From 43-108 sp001915545 (lineage in GTDB: Bacteria > Bacteroidota > Bacteroidia > Bacteroidales > Bacteroidaceae), in NCBI GenBank assembly GCA_902491215.1, contig CABUGV010000021.1, forward strand, positions 1 through 61,354: 61,354 nucleotides of DNA. The letters are read 5' to 3'. A program made the position numbers and the translations under genes. Numbering within the stretch: the stretch's first letter is position 1; every line of letters starts with the position of its first letter. The notes under the pieces were generated by a model, which did not search any database, was not told the origin of the DNA, and was given only the letters and a program-made list of their open reading frames with translations. Shown piece after piece: positions 43,886-52,605 of this stretch.

Positions 43886-45136
43886 TTATTCACCTTTAAC
43901 GGCTGCAACACCTGGAAGAACTTTTCCTTCGATAGCTTCAAGGAGAGCACCACCACCAGTAGAGATGTAAGAAACCTTGTCTGCCATTCCGAACTTGTTG
44001 ATGCAAGCTACAGAGTCACCACCACCGATGAGTGAGAATGCACCTTCTGCAGTAGCTTCGCAGATAGCTTCTGCTATAGCCTTAGAACCGCCAGTGAAGT
44101 TGTCGAATTCGAATACACCTGCAGGACCGTTCCAAAGGATTGTCTTAGCACCCTTGATTGCTTCAGCGAATGCCTTTCTTGTTTCAGGACCAGCATCCAT
44201 TCCTTCCCATCCTTCTGGTATGTCGTTAGAAGCGCAAACCTTAGTGTTGGCATCGTTAGAGAATGCATCTGCAATGATAGAGTCAGTTCCGAGAACGAGC
44301 TTTACACCGTTCTTCTTAGCCTGCTCGATAACGTTGAGAGCAACGTCAAGCTTGTCATCCTCGCAGATAGAAGAACCGATCTTTCCTCCCTGAGCCTTTG
44401 CGAATGTGTAAGTCATACCACCGCAGAGAATCAAGTTGTCAACCTTAGTAAGAAGGTTCTCGATGATACCGATCTTTGTAGAAACCTTAGAACCACCCAT
44501 GATTGCAGTAAATGGACGCTTGATGTTCTTGAGGATGTTGTCAACAGCCTGAACTTCCTTCTCCATGAGGAGACCGAGCATCTTGTTGTCTGCATCGAAG
44601 TAGTCTGCGATAACAGCTGTAGAAGCGTGCTTGCGGTGTGCAGTACCGAATGCATCGTTTACGTAGCAGTCAGCGTAAGAAGCGAGAGTCTTAGCAAATT
44701 CCTTCTGCTTAGCCTTCATTTCCTTCTTTGCATCCTCGTAAGCAGGATCTGTCTTTTCGATTCCTACTGGCTTGCCTTCCTCTTCAGGGTAGAAGCGGAG
44801 GTTCTCAAGAAGAAGAACTTCTCCTGGCTTGAGAGCGTCAGCCTGAGCCTTAGCCTTCATGCAGTCGTCAACGAACTGAACCTTAACACCAAGTTTCTCA
44901 GAAACAGCATCTACAATCTGGCTCAAAGAATACTTTGCATTTACCTTGCCTTTTGGCTTGCCCATGTGAGACATGATGATCAGGCTTCCACCTTCGTCAA
45001 GAACCTTCTTCAGTGTAGGAAGAGCTCCTCTGATTCGTGTGTCGTCTGTAATCTTTCCATTCTCATCCAATGGTACATTGAAGTCTACTCGTACGATTGC
45101 CTTCTTGCCGGCAAATTTGTAATCATTAATGTTCAT
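43886..45136 (-). CDS. pgk: Phosphoglycerate kinase
   Basis: A 416-aa glycolytic enzyme that transfers phosphate from 1,3-bisphosphoglycerate to ADP. The N-terminal VRVDFNVPLDENG and DTRIRGALPTLK bind phosphoglycerate; GPETRKAFAEAI, NGPAGVFE and LIGGGDSVA line the nucleotide site, and YISTGGGALLE is the C-terminal signature. Cytoplasmic monomer in most bacteria. It is transcribed alone from a good promoter (45279-45309) and ends in its own terminator. Codon usage looks biased toward a few codons, as expected for a highly expressed gene. Confidence 0.97.
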   Translation of the reverse strand: MNINDYKFAGKKAIVRVDFNVPLDENGKITDDTRIRGALPTLKKVLDEGGSLIIMSHMGKPKGKVNAKYSLSQIVDAVSEKLGVKVQFVDDCMKAKAQADALKPGEVLLLENLRFYPEEEGKPVGIEKTDPAYEDAKKEMKAKQKEFAKTLASYADCYVNDAFGTAHRKHASTAVIADYFDADNKMLGLLMEKEVQAVDNILKNIKRPFTAIMGGSKVSTKIGIIENLLTKVDNLILCGGMTYTFAKAQGGKIGSSICEDDKLDVALNVIEQAKKNGVKLVLGTDSIIADAFSNDANTKVCASNDIPEGWEGMDAGPETRKAFAEAIKGAKTILWNGPAGVFEFDNFTGGSKAIAEAICEATAEGAFSLIGGGDSVACINKFGMADKVSYISTGGGALLEAIEGKVLPGVAAVKGE

Positions 45137-45278
45137 AATATTGATATATTAAAATGTTGAACTTTATAAGTCTGTCGTTTTTGTTTTACATGTTCAGTAT
45201 TATATGCTTCTCAGGTGTATTTTACACCATCGGTCTTTCTGCAAGTTTTACTGAACCTGACATTTTCTGCCAACAATG

Positions 45279-45309
45279 CAAAGTTAGTAAAAATGTCATA
45301 TAAAACCAA
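45279..45309 (-). promoter_or_regulatory. Promoter of pgk
   Basis: Minus-strand TTGG (45306-45309), exactly 19 bp, TAACTTTG (45279-45286). It predicts a leader of about 135 nt before the pgk start. Confidence 0.75.
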
Positions 45310-45330
45310 CGTGGTGAAGATTTTGTGTTT

Positions 45331-45990
45331 TTATTTCTCTTCTTTTGCCTTATATGTGGTAGTGAAATTCTTGCACAACAGCTTCAGACCGCATTTTTCG
45401 CATTTCGGGTTTCTAGCCGTACATACGTAACGTCCGTGAAGAAGGAGCCAATGATGTGCCTCGGGAATCTTTTCTGCCGGTATGTATTTTACCAATTCTC
45501 TTTCGACGCTGTAAGGGGTGGTACATTTGTCATCGGCAAGTCCCAGCCTATGGCTTACTCTGAATATGTGCGTGTCAACAGCCATTGCCGCCTTGTTGAA
45601 TATTACGGCTTGTATCACATTTGCAGTTTTTCTTCCCACTCCAGGAAGTGATACCAGATCTTCCAGCGTGTCTGGTACTTCCCCTCCGAATTTTTCCATA
45701 ATCATTTTCGCCATCCCTACCAGATGCTTTGCCTTGTTGTTGGGGTAGCTTACCGTGTGGATATATTCAAACATCGTTTCTGGTGAGGCTTCTGCCATTG
45801 CCTCCGCCGTCGGATAGTCTTTGAATAATGCAGGCGTGACCATGTTTACTCTTTTGTCTGTGCATTGTGCCGACAGTATTACTGCTACTAGAAGTTGAAA
45901 CGGGCTTCCATATTCAAGTTCCGTATCAGCTCCGGCCATGTTCTTTTCAAAATAATCTATTATCTTGTCAAATCGTTCTTTCTTTCTCAT
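45331..45990 (-). CDS. nth: Endonuclease III
   Basis: A 219-aa base-excision repair glycosylase/AP lyase acting on oxidised pyrimidines. The helix-hairpin-helix LPGVGRKTANVI contains the catalytic Lys, and VDTHIFRVSHRLGL contains the catalytic Asp. The C-terminal cluster motif C-x6-C-x2-C-x5-C (CTARNPKCEKCGLKLLC) binds [4Fe-4S]. ILSAQCTDKRVN is also typical. It lies upstream of pgk on the same strand but pgk has its own promoter. nth is divergent from rpoD across a 297-bp gap. Confidence 0.95.
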   Translation of the reverse strand: MRKKERFDKIIDYFEKNMAGADTELEYGSPFQLLVAVILSAQCTDKRVNMVTPALFKDYPTAEAMAEASPETMFEYIHTVSYPNNKAKHLVGMAKMIMEKFGGEVPDTLEDLVSLPGVGRKTANVIQAVIFNKAAMAVDTHIFRVSHRLGLADDKCTTPYSVERELVKYIPAEKIPEAHHWLLLHGRYVCTARNPKCEKCGLKLLCKNFTTTYKAKEEK

Positions 45991-46255
45991 CTTTTTAGTG
46001 CTGATGTCGGCTTTGATCTGCCAGGTTGCAGATGCTGGTCCGATAAGTTGATTTCCAATGCAAAGTAACTAATTTGCCTAGAATAATCCAACTCTGGTTT
46101 AATGCTTTTGCCGTTGGTGCTGTATCGCATGTGTGCAAGCATGTTTAGCTGCATTTTAACTGTTTTGTACATGTTTTAGCTGCAATTCAGCTTTTCTTTA
46201 AACAATAACCTTATCTTTTTTACGTTGAGAGTGTTATAGTCTAGATTTATTTTTG

Positions 46256-46263
46256 TACTTTTG
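46256..46263 (+). promoter_or_regulatory. -7 box of rpoD
   Basis: TACTTTTG fits TAnnTTTG and lies 24 bp before the rpoD ATG. The -33 region is weak. Confidence 0.6.
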
Positions 46264-46287
46264 CATGCTTAATTTGTATTTTATAGA

Positions 46288-47148
46288 ATGAGACAATTAA
46301 AGATTACCAAAAGTATCACGAACCGAGAGAGTGCATCGCTTGATAAATATTTGCAGGAAATCGGTCGTGAAGACTTGATTACGGTGGAAGAAGAAGTCGA
46401 GCTTGCGGGACGCATACGCAAGGGAGACCGTCGAGCTTTGGAGAAGCTGACAAGAGCAAATCTTCGTTTCGTGGTTTCTGTAGCAAAACAGTATCAAAAT
46501 CAGGGACTCAGTCTTCCCGACCTCATCAATGAGGGAAACCTTGGCCTTATCAAGGCTGCTGAGAAATTCGATGAAACACGAGGATTCAAGTTCATCAGTT
46601 ACGCCGTTTGGTGGATTAGACAGTCCATCCTGCAGGCATTGGCCGAACAGTCCCGCATCGTACGTCTGCCGCTGAATCAGGTTGGCTCACTCAACAAGAT
46701 CAGTAAAGCATTCTCTAAATTTGAACAGGAAAACGAACGCAAGCCGTCTCCTGAAGAGCTTGCAGACGAGTTGGATTTGCCTGTAGACAAGATTGCAGAT
46801 ACGCTGAAGGTGTCTGGAAGACATATCAGTGTGGATGCACCGTTTGTTGAAGGCGAAGACAACAGTTTGCTCGATGTGCTTGTCAATGACGATTCCCCTA
46901 TGGCCGACAGAAGCCTCGTGAATGAATCTCTGTCAAAGGAGATTGATAGGGCTTTGGATACTCTTACACCTAGGGAAAAGGAAATTATCCGTATGTTCTT
47001 CGGCATCGGCGAGCAGGAGAAAACTCTTGAAGAGATTGGCGACAAATTCAATCTTACACGAGAAAGAGTGCGTCAGATTAAAGAGAAGGCTATACGCAGA
47101 TTGCGCACAAGTTCGCGCAGCAAGTTGTTGAAGTCCTATCTTGGATAA
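46288..47148 (+). CDS. rpoD: Primary sigma factor (Bacteroidetes sigma-ABfr type)
   Basis: The housekeeping sigma-70 factor, 286 aa, lacking the long region 1.1 and non-conserved insert found in proteobacterial RpoD, as is usual in Bacteroidetes. Region 1.2 is SLDKYLQEIGRE; region 2 includes LPDLINEGNLGLIKAAEKFD and FKFISYAVWWIRQSI (-10-type element recognition and core binding); region 3 follows; region 4 ends TLEEIGDKFNLTRERVRQIK (helix-turn-helix for the -33 element). It recognises the TTTG-N19-TAnnTTTG promoters seen in this window. Single-gene transcript with a terminator at 47196-47245. Confidence 0.97.
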   Translation: MRQLKITKSITNRESASLDKYLQEIGREDLITVEEEVELAGRIRKGDRRALEKLTRANLRFVVSVAKQYQNQGLSLPDLINEGNLGLIKAAEKFDETRGFKFISYAVWWIRQSILQALAEQSRIVRLPLNQVGSLNKISKAFSKFEQENERKPSPEELADELDLPVDKIADTLKVSGRHISVDAPFVEGEDNSLLDVLVNDDSPMADRSLVNESLSKEIDRALDTLTPREKEIIRMFFGIGEQEKTLEEIGDKFNLTRERVRQIKEKAIRRLRTSSRSKLLKSYLG

Positions 47149-47195
47149 CAGCTATTATCTTATTTTTTTAGACAAATTAGAGAGAAGATCTGCTT

Positions 47196-47245
47196 GGCTG
47201 GAATCGTATATGTAATTATATATATATTCCAGCCATTTTGTTTTT
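47196..47245 (+). terminator. Terminator of rpoD
   Basis: A perfect 9-bp stem (47196-47204 with 47226-47234), with further A/T pairs inside, followed by a T-rich tail (ATTTTGTTTTT). Confidence 0.85.
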
Positions 47246-47327
47246 AAAAGCAACGTACTTTGATAGATTCGGTGATTCTGTAAGAATCTGAAAAATACAA
47301 ACAAAAATCAGTTTTAAATTTAATAAT

Positions 47328-47759
47328 ATGAACTTTCGCAGATTAGCATTTATTTCGGCATTGTTTTTGATTGTTCCGAATATTCTTTTTGCAAAGGATA
47401 AACCTGAAAAAGATAAAGAGAAGTCCAAAACTACAACAATATATATGTTTGGAGTCGGAGCCGCATTTGGCGATTCCGTTGTTTACATCACAGACGTAAA
47501 CCGTGTCGACAGTGTCGTATACGAAAAAAAGACCGGATACCTCAAGGACAGAGCAGATTACAGCATGCAGCTTAAAGAATATCTTGAAAAGAAACTCGGT
47601 CTTGAAAGACGTACATGTGCTGTGTTCTATTCTGACAGCAAGGCCAAGGCCGACAAGAAATATCAGAAGCTTTACAAGACCTACAACAATGGTGGCACAT
47701 CATCTGTAATAAAGCTCGGAACAGACGAATTTCGTTATGTCTGTGTAAAAGAAGAATGA
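47328..47759 (+). CDS. Small secreted protein, function unknown (143 aa)
   Basis: A signal peptide (MNFRRLAFISALFLI to LFAK, about 22 residues) and a Lys-rich linker (DKPEKDKEKSK) precede a compact domain of about 110 residues with alternating strands and helices: YMFGVGAAFGDSVVYITDV, SMQLKEYLEKKLGLERRT, CAVFYSDSKAKADKKYQKL. I do not recognise the family. It is probably periplasmic. It ends 1 bp before the clostripain-family lipoprotein gene, so both are in one operon; it could be a partner or substrate of that protease, but this is only proximity. Confidence 0.7.
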   Translation: MNFRRLAFISALFLIVPNILFAKDKPEKDKEKSKTTTIYMFGVGAAFGDSVVYITDVNRVDSVVYEKKTGYLKDRADYSMQLKEYLEKKLGLERRTCAVFYSDSKAKADKKYQKLYKTYNNGGTSSVIKLGTDEFRYVCVKEE

Positions 47760-47760
47760 T

Positions 47761-49014
47761 ATGCAGTCGGTTTTTAGAGCTTCATTTGGTTGGTTTTTGA
47801 CGCTTGTTTCTTTTCTCTGTGTCTTTTTGCTGTTTTCGTGCGATAAGTCGGATGATTCTTCAGAAGCAGATGAAACAAGTTCAAGAACTGTACTTGTATA
47901 CATGGTCGCAGAGAACAGCTTGGATGCTTCAGGTTATAATTTTGCCGTGAAGGACATCAACGAGATGCTTCGCGGACGAAGCAGTATGTCAGACAACGAC
48001 AGGCTTGTCATTTATTACGATGGCCAATCGGTACCTCTATTGTATGTAGTCGACAGAAAAACAAAGGCATCAGTTGCTGAAGATTTGAAAGGTATTGAAA
48101 TTTTTTCAGGCGATGTCAATTCCTGTGACCCGGAAGTGCTTGATGATGTTGTATCCTATACAATGGAGCACTACCAGGCCGACAGCTACGGCATTATTTT
48201 CTGGTCGCATGCGTCAGGGTGGGTAATGCAGGATCATCAGAATGTCAAATACCGCAATGCCCACATGAATTTTTCTTTCGGAGTTGACAATGGCAAGAAT
48301 TCCGGAAGTAATATGGGCAGAGAAATGAACATTTCTGAAATGGCATCTGTATTGGGCCGTTTTCCTAAGTTCGATTTCATAATGTTTGATGCCTGTTTCA
48401 TGCAGTCTGTAGAAGTTTGCCATGAATTGAAGTCCTGCTGCAATTATATCATAGGTTCACCTGCTGAGATACCCGGACCTGGAGCGCCTTACGACAAGAT
48501 TATGTCGCCGATGTTTTCCGACAAGCTTACTGTTGAAGGTATAGTTGATGCCTATTACAGTTACTACAATCAGAGTTCACAGTATGGAGCGGTACTTTCT
48601 GCTGTTGATTGCTCACAGCTCGACCAGTTGGCATCCACAACTTCTTTTTATCTCTCCAAGTACGGACAGTCCTTCAATGATGTTGACTACAGTTCCGTTC
48701 AGAACTATTTCATATACGACTCATGGAATTATATGAAAGACGGTATGCCTGATTGCTACGACATAAATTCTCTTATGAAGCATTTGCTTTCATCGGAAGA
48801 CTATCAGTCTTGGCTTCCAAGCCTTTATCAGGCTGTTCCTTACCGTAAGTCTACCAGTACATGGTATACAGCTTTCATCAACGGTTTTTTGCCGGTAAAT
48901 CTGGATGAATATGGAGGCATAAGCATGTTTTTGCCTCTTGACAAGTATGTAGGTGAGAAATTTCTGTCGGACTACGAAACCACATCGTGGGCAAAGACAG
49001 TTCTATATAATTAA
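47761..49014 (+). CDS. Clostripain-related (C11 family) cysteine peptidase, lipoprotein
   Basis: A 417-aa protease-like lipoprotein: signal with lipobox LLFSC (Cys27), then VLVYMVAENSLD, the N-terminal strand of clostripain-fold peptidases. The catalytic His150 is in IIFWSHASGW and Cys212 in IMFDACFMQSVE, the standard His-Cys dyad of clan CD. GSPAEIPGPGAPYD follows as in homologues. C11 enzymes cut after Arg or Lys. It is probably at the cell surface or in the periplasm. It follows a small secreted protein by 1 bp, and a hairpin (49024-49046) separates it from the HprK-like gene, so it may or may not share a transcript with the modification trio. Confidence 0.88.
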   Translation: MQSVFRASFGWFLTLVSFLCVFLLFSCDKSDDSSEADETSSRTVLVYMVAENSLDASGYNFAVKDINEMLRGRSSMSDNDRLVIYYDGQSVPLLYVVDRKTKASVAEDLKGIEIFSGDVNSCDPEVLDDVVSYTMEHYQADSYGIIFWSHASGWVMQDHQNVKYRNAHMNFSFGVDNGKNSGSNMGREMNISEMASVLGRFPKFDFIMFDACFMQSVEVCHELKSCCNYIIGSPAEIPGPGAPYDKIMSPMFSDKLTVEGIVDAYYSYYNQSSQYGAVLSAVDCSQLDQLASTTSFYLSKYGQSFNDVDYSSVQNYFIYDSWNYMKDGMPDCYDINSLMKHLLSSEDYQSWLPSLYQAVPYRKSTSTWYTAFINGFLPVNLDEYGGISMFLPLDKYVGEKFLSDYETTSWAKTVLYN

Positions 49015-49023
49015 TGTAATGCC

Positions 49024-49046
49024 GCTCAGCAACAATTTTGCTGAGC
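49024..49046 (+). terminator. Small hairpin between C11 peptidase and HprK-like genes
   Basis: An 8-bp perfect stem (49024-49031 with 49039-49046), no T-run. It may be a weak terminator or processing site. Confidence 0.35.
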
Positions 49047-49064
49047 ATACCTATTTCTGATAAT

Positions 49065-49943
49065 ATGACTTATACATATAAAGTTGGCGGACACATCTTT
49101 TCTGTTGATGATGAGTGCAGTGCTTTTGATGAAAATCTCTATCATTCGTGTGCACCATTCTCAGTTGATGCTTCATCTGAATCAGTGAAGATTTTTGCGA
49201 TGTCAATTGTGTCCGGAGACAAATTCAAATCCTTTCCGTCCGATTTCATAGGCAATTTTGACGGTGGCAGTGTGACATTTTCTGTCTATTCTCTTCAATC
49301 GGGAGGTTACAGTTTTACTATATGTGAACCATCTGGTGAAGAGTGCTGCAAGCTTGTCACAACGTCCGATTTTTCTTCGTCTGAAGTATTCCTGACTGGA
49401 AACTGCGATTTGTGGAACCTCGGAATAAAGAATTCCATGATGGTAATGTACGCTTTTGCATCTGCAGGATACGACACTTTACTCATGCATTCTTCTGTTG
49501 TCATGAATTCAGGCAAGGGATACCTGTTTCTCGGTAAAAGCGGAACAGGAAAAAGCACGCATACACGTTTGTGGCTGAACAATATAGAAGGTTCTGAATT
49601 GATGAACGATGACAATCCTGTTGTCCGTGTCGTTGACGGAACGGTTATGGTCTATGGTTCTCCTTGGAGCGGCAAGACTCCTTGTTACAGAAATGTTGAG
49701 GCTCCGGCTGGAGCTTTTGTAATGCTGGAGCAGAAACCCTTCAACAGAATTTCGCGTATGAAAGTTCTTGAATCGTTTGCTGCAATGATTTCTTCATGCT
49801 CTTCTATAAAATGGGACAAACGTATATACGATGCAATATGCTCAACCATAGGACGCATTCTGGAGACTGTTCCTCTTTATAAGCTTGAGTGTTTGCCGGA
49901 TAGGGAAGCGGCTGAGTTGAGCAGTAAAACGATTATGCGATGA
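49065..49943 (+). CDS. HPr-kinase-like P-loop protein
   Basis: About 292 aa from the ATG at 49065 (the frame opens earlier at a TTG). Walker A GKSGTGKST is at about residues 157-165, preceded by LLMHSSVVM, the pattern of HprK/PEPCK-fold 'HPr kinase' domains; SPWSGKTPCYRN and VFVMLEQ-like segments follow. In lasso-peptide and related loci, HprK-like proteins phosphorylate or otherwise act on peptides rather than on HPr. The next gene (S24/S26-like peptidase) overlaps by 4 bp (ATGA) and a PqqD-like gene follows. The three form a conserved-looking modification module; true HPr regulation is unlikely in this context. Confidence 0.8.
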   Translation: MTYTYKVGGHIFSVDDECSAFDENLYHSCAPFSVDASSESVKIFAMSIVSGDKFKSFPSDFIGNFDGGSVTFSVYSLQSGGYSFTICEPSGEECCKLVTTSDFSSSEVFLTGNCDLWNLGIKNSMMVMYAFASAGYDTLLMHSSVVMNSGKGYLFLGKSGTGKSTHTRLWLNNIEGSELMNDDNPVVRVVDGTVMVYGSPWSGKTPCYRNVEAPAGAFVMLEQKPFNRISRMKVLESFAAMISSCSSIKWDKRIYDAICSTIGRILETVPLYKLECLPDREAAELSSKTIMR

Positions 49944-50419
49944 AACAGATTGTATTGCCCAATTCAGAATTGCTTGAGCAGATATCGCAGATGGTGGCTC
50001 AGGGACAGAGAGTTACCCTGCGTGTGAAAGGAATCAGCATGAGACCTTTTATTGAGCATGCACGCGATAAGGTGGTACTTGCTCGGGCCGACCATTTCGG
50101 CAAAGGAGACGTTGTCCTAGCCGAGATTCGCAAGGGCTATTTCGTTCTTCACCGCATTGAAAGCATCAGAGACGGCAAGGTCTTGCTTCGTGGTGATGGC
50201 AACTGGAGTCAGACCGAAAGGTGTACGTTGGCAAATGTGAGAGCCAAGGCGGTTGCATTCGTCCGTAAGGGCAGGGAAGTGCGTACAGACAGTGCCTTAT
50301 GGCGTATCTATTCTTTTTTGTGGTGCTCATCTCCTTTGTTCGTGCGTCGTTGTTTTCTTGCTGTCCACCGTCGTCTGCCGGGAGTGGAACGTGCTCCGCA
50401 TCTGGCGTCGAAGAGATAG
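49940..50419 (+). CDS. S24/S26-family signal-peptidase-like protein
   Basis: A 159-aa protein. VKGISMRPFI provides the serine (Ser33) in the G-x-S-M-x-P motif of S24/S26 peptidases, followed by RDKVVLARAD and GDVVLAEIRKGYFVLHRI, the usual second and third boxes. The family's Lys general base could be one of the lysines in the third box; I cannot be sure it is active. There is no N-terminal membrane anchor; a hydrophobic stretch lies at about residues 120-140. It overlaps the HprK-like gene by 4 bp and is 39 bp from the PqqD-like gene. It may process a peptide or protein substrate of the module. Confidence 0.75.
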   Translation: MKQIVLPNSELLEQISQMVAQGQRVTLRVKGISMRPFIEHARDKVVLARADHFGKGDVVLAEIRKGYFVLHRIESIRDGKVLLRGDGNWSQTERCTLANVRAKAVAFVRKGREVRTDSALWRIYSFLWCSSPLFVRRCFLAVHRRLPGVERAPHLASKR

Positions 50420-50458
50420 AATAGTTTTTGTTATAACTGATAAAATTCGTTTTGCAGT

Positions 50459-50728
50459 ATGAGAATAAGAAAAGGACTTGAAGTAAAGGAAATATGCGGA
50501 GAGCATATAGTCATGGCTGAAGGAATGGAGAACGTTGATTTCAGCAAGATTGTAAGTCTCAATGAATCAGCCTACTTGCTGTGGACAGAATTGGCAGGCA
50601 AAGATTTTTCTGAATCAGATATGGTCAGAATCCTTCTTGACAACTACGAGGTTGATGAGCATGTGGCTGAGGCTGATGTTAAGGAACTTGTGGCAAAATG
50701 GAAGAAGGAAGGTATCGTTGAAGCGTGA
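50459..50728 (+). CDS. PqqD-like peptide-binding protein
   Basis: An 89-aa protein of the PqqD/RRE (RiPP recognition element) type: three N-terminal strands (LEVKEICGEHIVMAEG) and a helical part with SLNESAYLLWTELAGK, matching the typical 'LN-x-s-a-x-x-L/i-W-x-x-l' core, and a C-terminal helix (VKELVAKWKKEGIV). PqqD proteins bind leader peptides and present them to modifying enzymes. It is the third gene of the HprK-like/S26-like/PqqD trio. No radical SAM enzyme or obvious precursor peptide is next to it, so its ligand is unknown. A decamer array and promoter follow. Confidence 0.8.
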   Translation: MRIRKGLEVKEICGEHIVMAEGMENVDFSKIVSLNESAYLLWTELAGKDFSESDMVRILLDNYEVDEHVAEADVKELVAKWKKEGIVEA

Positions 50729-50768
50729 TACTGAATTTTTTTCGTTTGGGAGCAGTGTCGATATATTT

Positions 50769-50870
50769 CCGAGCGCTTGCGCATTGTGTTGCGGGCGCTC
50801 GGAATTTTGTTTACGAGCGCTCGTGTTGAAGATTGCGGGCGCTTGTAGTTCTGGTTTTGAGCGCCCGCGG
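50769..50870. repeat. Array of GAGCGCYYGC decamers, alternating orientation (array B)
   Basis: Decamers start at 50771 (GAGCGCTTGC), 50791 (GCGGGCGCTC, the reverse complement of GAGCGCCCGC), 50815 (GAGCGCTCGT), 50835 (GCGGGCGCTT, reverse type) and 50859 (GAGCGCCCGC). Spacings are 20, 24, 20 and 24 bp, a strict 44-bp period of forward/reverse pairs. The flanking pieces CCGAG and CTCGGAATTTT also occur in array A (29034, 29061). It ends about 90 bp before the -7 box of the transporter gene. Confidence 0.8.
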
Positions 50871-50956
50871 TTTTTGATTTATCATTTCATGTCGCTGTTG
50901 TTGCAGTTTCGGTTTAATAATCCATGTTGCGGTAGTGGCATTATATTTTTTTGTAT

Positions 50957-50964
50957 TATCTTTG
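50957..50964 (+). promoter_or_regulatory. -7 box of the AspT-type transporter gene
   Basis: TATCTTTG, 45 bp before the ATG at 51010; -33 box not clear. Confidence 0.55.
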
Positions 50965-51009
50965 GTCCGGAAAAACAATTGAAAACATAATTTAAACATT
51001 CGGTCGATT

Positions 51010-52605
51010 ATGCTTGCAGAATTATTGAAGTCATCCTATTTTGCCCTTTTTCTTATCGTGGCTTTGGGATTCATGTTGGGACGTATAAAGGTGAAGGGTG
51101 TGTCGCTAGATGTTTCGGCCGTAATATTTATAGCTTTGCTTTTCGGTCATTATGGTGTGATCATACCTAAGGAATTGGGAAATTTCGGTTTGGTGCTTTT
51201 TATTTTCACAATAGGTATACAGGCTGGTCCGGGATTCTTCGATTCTTTCCGATCGAAGGGCAAGACACTCATAATCATAACGCTTCTTCTAGTATGTTCC
51301 GCGGCTCTGTCGGCTGTCGGTATGAAGTTCCTTTTCGGACTTGATGTTGCCTCAACCGTGGGTCTTATGACCGGTGCATTGACGAGCACTCCAGGTTTGG
51401 CTGTGGCTATTGACACTACTGCATCACCGTTGGCTTCCATTGCATACGGTATAGCTTATCCTTTTGGCGTAATAGGAGTGATTCTGTTTGTCAAGCTTCT
51501 TCCGCGCATTATGCGTGTCGACCTCGATGCCGAAGCACGAAGGCTGGAGAGCGCACGCAGAAGCCGTTTCCCGGAACTTGTCACCTGCATATTCAAGATT
51601 ACCAATCCTGCTGTCTTCGGCCATACATTGGAACAGATAAATGCAAGAGCCATGACCGGTGCCGTAATTTCAAGACATAAGCACGGCGACCTCATATCCA
51701 TTCCAGATGCGCAGACGGTTCTTCAGGATGGCGATTACATACAGGCTGTCGGCAGCGATGAGGCTCTGAATCTCCTGGCCATGATGGTCGGCGAGCGCGA
51801 GGAAGGCGAGCTTCCTCTGACCGACATGCAGGAAATAGAGTCCTTGCTGCTCACGAAGAAGGATATGATAAACAAGCAGCTGGGCGACCTCAATCTGATG
51901 AAGAATTTCGGATGTACCGTGACGCGTGTGCGCCGAAGCGGCATCGATCTTTCCCCTTCGCCTGAACTGGCATTGAAATTCGGCGACAAGCTTATGGTTG
52001 TCGGTGAAAAGGACGGAATAAAGGGCGTTGCACATCTGTTGGGCAATGACACGAAGAAGCTTTCCGACACCGACTTTTTCCCTATTGCATTGGGCATTGT
52101 GCTTGGAGTGCTGTTCGGACAGGTAAACATTTCTTTTTCTGACTCATTCTCGTTTTCTCCGGGTCTGACCGGAGGAATACTCATTGTTGCATTGGTTTTG
52201 AGTGCAATAGGCAAGACCGGGCCTATACTTTGGTCCATGTCGGGGTCGGCCAACCAGTTGCTTCGCCAGTTGGGACTCCTGCTGTTTCTTGCCGAAGTCG
52301 GAACTTCGGCCGGCAGCAATCTTGTCGAAACATTTCAGGACAGCGGATGGACTCTGTTCTGTGCAGGAGCTGTGATAACGATTGTCCCGATGCTTGTTGC
52401 TGTGCTTGTCGGACTGCTGGTATTCAAGATTGACATGTTGGATCTTTTGGGAACTATAACCGGAGGTATGACGAGCACACCAGGATTGGCGGCCGCCGAT
52501 TCAATGACCGACAGCAACATTCCCGGAGTTGCCTATGCTACCGTCTATCCGATAGCAATGGTGATTCTTATTGTTTTTGTGCAGATTATAGCGTCTGTGT
52601 TCTGA
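51010..52605 (+). CDS. AspT/YidE-type putative transporter with TrkA-C domains
   Basis: A 531-aa inner-membrane protein of the aspartate:alanine exchanger family. Five or so N-terminal helices contain the first duplication motif (MTGALTSTPGLAVA). A soluble middle part (about residues 195-355) holds two TrkA-C/RCK-C-like domains (VISRHKHGDLISIPDAQTVL; VTRVRRSGIDLSPSPELAL). The second membrane half carries the matching motif GGMTSTPGLAAADSMT. The TSTPGL repeat is the family hallmark. Substrate unknown; relatives exchange amino or dicarboxylic acids. Single-gene unit behind decamer array B and a -7 box, convergent with the RibD-C reductase gene. Confidence 0.88.
   Translation: MLAELLKSSYFALFLIVALGFMLGRIKVKGVSLDVSAVIFIALLFGHYGVIIPKELGNFGLVLFIFTIGIQAGPGFFDSFRSKGKTLIIITLLLVCSAALSAVGMKFLFGLDVASTVGLMTGALTSTPGLAVAIDTTASPLASIAYGIAYPFGVIGVILFVKLLPRIMRVDLDAEARRLESARRSRFPELVTCIFKITNPAVFGHTLEQINARAMTGAVISRHKHGDLISIPDAQTVLQDGDYIQAVGSDEALNLLAMMVGEREEGELPLTDMQEIESLLLTKKDMINKQLGDLNLMKNFGCTVTRVRRSGIDLSPSPELALKFGDKLMVVGEKDGIKGVAHLLGNDTKKLSDTDFFPIALGIVLGVLFGQVNISFSDSFSFSPGLTGGILIVALVLSAIGKTGPILWSMSGSANQLLRQLGLLLFLAEVGTSAGSNLVETFQDSGWTLFCAGAVITIVPMLVAVLVGLLVFKIDMLDLLGTITGGMTSTPGLAAADSMTDSNIPGVAYATVYPIAMVILIVFVQIIASVF

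Noticed and set aside
49065..49943. True HPr kinase/phosphorylase of carbon catabolite control
   Set aside because: It sits in an operon with S26-like and PqqD-like genes, has a non-standard N-terminal half, and no HPr or PTS gene is near.
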